Positions 60,830 through 64,000 of a DNA stretch of 64,000 nucleotides are shown here, piece by piece. Position numbers and translations under genes: made by a program. A model generated the notes under the pieces. It did no database searches. It saw only the letters and a list, made by a program, of their open reading frames with translations, and had not been told where the DNA came from. The stretch's first letter is position 1. Each line of letters begins with the position of its first letter. The stretch spans positions 1 through 64,000 of the forward strand of contig NZ_JAGTPK010000009.1 in assembly GCF_021147775.1 (NCBI RefSeq), written 5' to 3'. This DNA is from Pseudomonas californiensis. Its GTDB lineage: Bacteria > Pseudomonadota > Gammaproteobacteria > Pseudomonadales > Pseudomonadaceae.

Positions 60830-62164
60830 CTACCAGAGCGACACCGTGTACTGCACCACAAAGCGCGTCTGATTTTCATCGCGAAACGCCGCCCCGGCCG
60901 GGAAGTCGTTGCGATAGATGGATTTGCGCGCCAGCAGGCTGACGTTTTTCAGCGGACCGCTCTGGATCACATAACCCAGCTCCATCTGAAACTCGCGCTC
61001 CTTGCGATCATCGGCGTTGAAAGCGGTCAGCTCGATATTGTCGCCGCGCACATAACGTAACCTGCTTCGCAGACCCACGACGCCCACGGCTGTGAAATCG
61101 TAGTCGTAAACAGCTTGCCAGGTATGCTCCTTGGCGTTGAGAAAGTCCGAGCTCATGGTCAATTCACTGAGGCCCATCAGCTCGGTGCCGGACACATAGG
61201 GTGTCGCTGTATCACCGCTGGCATGCATATAACCCAGGCTCACGCTGTGCCCGCCGAGCTTGTACCCGAGCAAGGCCGAGAGGTTCTGATTGTCGACCTC
61301 GCCTGCCTTGGCGCTGCCACTGTCCTGGCTGAAAAAACTGCGCAGGTCAGTCGTGATCACGCCGTTGCCAACCGGCAACTTGTGCAGCAACGCCAGCGTG
61401 TTCTGGGTGTACAGATCGTCCACCTCGGCATGGTAGGCACGCATGCTCAGTTCTTTGGTGATTTGATAATCGCCACCGGCATACGCCATGTGCGACGAGG
61501 TCGCCGCGCCATTGAAGCGTCGGTTCGGTGACGCAATGCTGATGGCCTGGTAGTTGGTGGAATCGCGCTTGTTGACCCTGTCGATGTAACCCGTATTCAG
61601 GACCAGCCCGTCCACCTCTTTTGACGTCAGCGTGGTGCCGCGAAACGTCTGCGGTAGCAGCCTTGAGGGGCTGGCGAACGCAAAAGGCAGGAATATCGAC
61701 ACGTCGCCGGTCTTGATGGTGGTCTGACTGAATCGCATCTTGCCCGTAAGCCCCAGACGGGAGTACTCGTCAGCAGCGCGCCCGTCACTCGCAGAGACCG
61801 GCAGCAACTCGGTGCCGCTGCGATCCGGCGATGAGTCCAGCTTGACGCCCACCAGACCTCGCGCGTCGAGCCCAAACCCCAGCTTGCCGGGCGTGTACCC
61901 GGATTCCACGTTCATGATGAAACCCTGCGCCCACTCGCGGGCTGCGGTCTTGGCGCCGTCATCCTTGTAGTCACGGTCCATGTAATAGTTGCGTAATGTC
62001 AGCGTACCGTGACTGTCGTCCAACAAGCCCTCCGCCATCGACGACGCCGGAAACGCACTTATACCCAGCAGCCCCAAAGCCACGCTACGGCCTTTGCCGC
62101 CGGGAAATGATGCAGATACAGCCTTTAAAACACCCTCTGTGAGTTTTGGCATGTCGGTGTCCAT
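60830..62164 (-). CDS. OprD-family outer-membrane porin
   Basis: A 444-residue porin of the OprD/OpdK family. A signal peptide (about 15-40, ending SSMA) precedes EGLLDDSHGTLTLRNYYMD, where the YYMDRDYKDD start of the barrel is typical. The barrel contains the repeated aromatic girdles of OprD and ends FVVQYTVSLW. In ferulate and vanillate loci these porins pass aromatic acids across the outer membrane. ATG 62164 is used; ATG 62152 is nearly as likely. It is divergent from the MFS gene across 312 bases. The specific substrate is inferred. Confidence 0.87.
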   Translation of the reverse strand: MDTDMPKLTEGVLKAVSASFPGGKGRSVALGLLGISAFPASSMAEGLLDDSHGTLTLRNYYMDRDYKDDGAKTAAREWAQGFIMNVESGYTPGKLGFGLDARGLVGVKLDSSPDRSGTELLPVSASDGRAADEYSRLGLTGKMRFSQTTIKTGDVSIFLPFAFASPSRLLPQTFRGTTLTSKEVDGLVLNTGYIDRVNKRDSTNYQAISIASPNRRFNGAATSSHMAYAGGDYQITKELSMRAYHAEVDDLYTQNTLALLHKLPVGNGVITTDLRSFFSQDSGSAKAGEVDNQNLSALLGYKLGGHSVSLGYMHASGDTATPYVSGTELMGLSELTMSSDFLNAKEHTWQAVYDYDFTAVGVVGLRSRLRYVRGDNIELTAFNADDRKEREFQMELGYVIQSGPLKNVSLLARKSIYRNDFPAGAAFRDENQTRFVVQYTVSLW

Positions 62165-62476
62165 TTATTGTTGTTGTTTTAGGGTCGACCCAGCATCTGA
62201 TTGCCGAACCGTGCACAGAGAATTGAAAGAATTTTCAGTGGCGTCAATCAGCCATGTCCGATAATCGAACATTAATATTATTAATCAAATATAAAAACCC
62301 CCGAATACTTCACATTAAGCTGCTGTTTCAAAAGGGTTTAAAGCCTGATTTTGATGAAAAAAAGCGCACCTTCATTTTTTAGTTATTTTTGTTACCTTAA
62401 TGACCACCTGTGTCGCCAGCAGGAGTGCGGCTGTCATCAAGCCCGCACCACAACAAAAACAACAGTGAGGCTCGCC
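62165..62476. promoter_or_regulatory. Divergent promoter region, porin and MFS genes
   Basis: An AT-rich region of 312 bases. ATTAATATTATTAAT (62271-62285) is a perfect 15-base palindrome with 7-base arms, a strong candidate operator, about 105 bases before the porin start. GTGAGG serves as ribosome site for the MFS gene. No ORF is supported here. Confidence 0.5.
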
Positions 62477-63691
62477 ATGAACAGTCCGTTGCGTCGTTCG
62501 ACGCTGACCATCGTTTTGTGTTTTATCGTTGCGCTTATCGAAGGGTTTGACCTGCAGGCCGCAGGCACCGCTGCTGCCGGTCTGCGTCAGACATTCGCCC
62601 TGGACCCGAAAATGATGGGCTGGGTATTCAGCGCCGGCATTATCGGCCTGCTCCCGGGTGCGTTTTTTGGCGGCTGGATTGCCGACCGGATCGGACGCAA
62701 GAAAATTCTCGTGGGCGCGGTCCTGCTGTTCGGGGTGTTTTCCTTGAGCACCGCGTACGTCAGCACCTTTTCTGGCCTGCTGCTCGTCAGGTTCATGACC
62801 GGGCTGGGGCTGGGCGCCGCCCTGCCCAACCTGATCGCACTCTGCGCCGAAGCCGTCGGTGAGCGCCACCGCGCAGCGGCGATCAGCGTGATGTATTCCG
62901 GCGTTCCCCTGGGCGGCGCGCTGGCTGCGGTAGTCGCCATGTTCACCAGCGACCACTGGCAAAGCACCTTCATCATTGGTGGCCTGGCCCCCCTGTTGGT
63001 GGTACCGCTGATGATCCTGTTGCTGCCTGAATCCAGCGCGTTTCGCCAACAGACGGCCGCCTCGCAGGAACGCCACTCCACGGCGGGCGCACTGTTTGGC
63101 GAAGGCCGGGCGCGGACGACGTTTGCTCTGTGGCTGGGCTACTTCTTTACCCTGACGGTCATGTACATGCTGCTCAACTGGCTGCCTTCTCTGCTGATAG
63201 GCAAAGGTTTCAGCAAGCCGCAGGCAGGTATGGTGCAGATGCTGTTCAATATCGGCGGTGCGCTCGGTTCATTGCTGGGTGGGGTGCTGCTCGACCGCTG
63301 CAACGGTATCAAAGTGGTGCTGTTCGTTTATACCGGTCTGCTCGCGGCGCTGGCCGGCGTGGGTCTGTCAGTGGGCATCGTGCCCATGGCAGCCGCCGGG
63401 TTTGCAGCCGGCGTGTTTGTCATGGCCGCGCAACTGGTGCTGTATGCGCTCGCTCCGCCATCCTACCCGACGTCGGTCCGGGCAACGGGCGTTGGTGCAG
63501 CGGTGGCCATCGGACGTCTGGGGTCGGTGGCGGGTCCACTGGCCGCCGGGCAATTGCTCGGAGCCGGTGCAGGAACGGCCGGTGTTCTGCTGGCAACCTC
63601 TCCAGGGCTGGTAATCGCCGCACTGGCGGCAATCACCGTGCTGTCGCGTGCGCCTGCTCCTGCGCGGCAAACGCTCAAAACGGCCAATTGA
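62477..63691 (+). CDS. Aromatic-acid:H+ symporter (MFS, AAHS type)
   Basis: A 404-residue MFS transporter with 12 predicted helices. FIVALIEGFDLQAAGTAAAG in helix 1 contains the Asp found in aromatic-acid/H+ symporters (MhpT, PcaK, VanK). GGWIADRIGRKKILVGAVL is the 2-3 loop motif. ATG 62477 has GAGG 8 bases upstream; the frame to 62351 is rejected. It is slightly shorter than PcaK (448) and closest in length to MhpT (403). By context it takes up hydroxycinnamates or their products. Confidence 0.82.
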   Translation: MNSPLRRSTLTIVLCFIVALIEGFDLQAAGTAAAGLRQTFALDPKMMGWVFSAGIIGLLPGAFFGGWIADRIGRKKILVGAVLLFGVFSLSTAYVSTFSGLLLVRFMTGLGLGAALPNLIALCAEAVGERHRAAAISVMYSGVPLGGALAAVVAMFTSDHWQSTFIIGGLAPLLVVPLMILLLPESSAFRQQTAASQERHSTAGALFGEGRARTTFALWLGYFFTLTVMYMLLNWLPSLLIGKGFSKPQAGMVQMLFNIGGALGSLLGGVLLDRCNGIKVVLFVYTGLLAALAGVGLSVGIVPMAAAGFAAGVFVMAAQLVLYALAPPSYPTSVRATGVGAAVAIGRLGSVAGPLAAGQLLGAGAGTAGVLLATSPGLVIAALAAITVLSRAPAPARQTLKTAN

Positions 63692-63750
63692 TTATGCGTC
63701 ATAAACGGGTGGTGGGCTCTGTTTCGATCTTTTAAGCTGGTTTGGCCATA

Positions 63751-63786
63751 GGGGTTCACAAGGTCTTTTTTGCCCTTGTGAACCCC
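63751..63786 (-). terminator. Bidirectional hairpin terminator
   Basis: GGGGTTCACAAGG (63751-63763) pairs perfectly over 13 bp with CCTTGTGAACCCC (63774-63786) around a 10-base loop containing a T-run. It lies 60 bases past the MFS stop and 9 bases before the stop of the partial porin gene, so it probably ends both transcripts. No T-run follows the stem. Confidence 0.65.
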
Positions 63787-63794
63787 GGCCAGTC

Positions 63795-64000
63795 TCAAAG
63801 CTTGTGGAGGAAATTCAGCACCAGCTTGTTGCCCTCCGTGCGGTTCTCTGCGCCCTGCTCAAAGTAGGTATTGACCGTCAGAATGTTCTGTTTGTTGAAC
63901 GCGTACATGGCCCCTGGCCCAATGGCCCAGACCTTCTCCTTGCGGCCACTCACGTCGCGCCCGTCCACCTGGGTATCGGTTATCTGTTTGAGCCAATAGC
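63795..64000 (-). CDS. Phenol_MetA_deg-like outer-membrane protein, C-terminal fragment
   Basis: Only the last 68 codons are inside the window. The peptide reads ...WLKQITDTQVDGRDVSGRKE, then KVWAIGPGAMYAFNKQNILT and NTYFEQGAENRTEGNKLVLN before FLHKL and the stop. YFEQ..ENRTEG..LVL near the end is characteristic of the Phenol_MetA_deg (SphA-like) beta-barrel family found beside aromatic-catabolic transporters. It probably belongs with the ferulate uptake genes. The start and signal peptide lie beyond 64000. Confidence 0.75.
   Translation of the reverse strand, partial: YWLKQITDTQVDGRDVSGRKEKVWAIGPGAMYAFNKQNILTVNTYFEQGAENRTEGNKLVLNFLHKL

Noticed and set aside
1..64000. tRNA or rRNA genes
   Set aside because: No TTCGA-type T-loop with cloverleaf arms or rRNA-like sequence was noticed anywhere; tRNAscan would settle it.

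Overview
This window reads as the chromosome of a Pseudomonas syringae-group bacterium. Coding density is high and GC is moderately high. A LOV-domain hybrid histidine kinase (4017-5621) matches the known P. syringae LOV-HK in length (534 residues) and in the flavin-adduct Cys70. It also carries a PmtA-type metallothionein, a pseudomonad ferulate/vanillate gene set, OprD-type porins and several LysR regulators. No rRNA, tRNA, CRISPR array, prophage or type III effector with a recognisable hrp box was found.

Layout. 1-2400 is an accessory edge: the end of an IS66-family element, an AT-rich stretch, two orphan hypothetical genes and a set of 28-bp tandem repeats. 2450-5621 holds a membrane protein and the LOV kinase. 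5745-10989 is a tight four-gene minus-strand operon (glycosyltransferase, UDP-galactopyranose mutase, GH-A-fold glycosidase, ABC exporter) divergent from galE (11394-12422). Together they look like a galactofuranose-glycan pathway. 12540-15168 is a stress-type trio (DUF892 ferritin-like protein, SRPBCC membrane protein, zinc alcohol dehydrogenase). 15256-19334 holds a cupin, a DUF1264/OBAP-like lipoprotein overlapping a metallothionein, and a divergent TonB-dependent receptor. 19355-20831 holds a PuuR-like regulator and a PuuD-like amidase.

22091-24887 is vanAB with a convergent GntR-family vanR and GGATCC-core dyads upstream. Then follow a GGDEF-EAL protein, a nucleoside hydrolase, an exported subtilase-like protease with an altered Asp site, and a glucarate unit (LysR, gudP, gudD). 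36831-39556 is pxpABC (5-oxoprolinase) with a divergent LysR gene. 40763-46535 is a periplasmic-type aldehyde oxidoreductase operon (paoABC, XdhC/PaoD maturation factor, AraC regulator). 46782-52518 is a redox/detoxification set: Old Yellow Enzyme, an SDR gene broken by an in-frame amber codon, aldo/keto reductase, LysR and a Rid protein.

52599-63691 is the ferulate locus: ech, vdh, fcs, thiolase and acyl-CoA dehydrogenase on the minus strand, with a divergent MarR regulator, an OprD-family porin and an aromatic-acid MFS transporter. The partial gene at the right edge is a Phenol_MetA_deg-like outer-membrane protein. Ferulate would be taken up, activated and cleaved to vanillin, oxidised to vanillate, and demethylated to protocatechuate by VanAB encoded about 30 kb away in the same window. 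The pao operon, glucarate genes and OYE fit the same picture of growth on plant-derived compounds. Start codons were revised wherever a Shine-Dalgarno sequence or family length argued against the longest frame.
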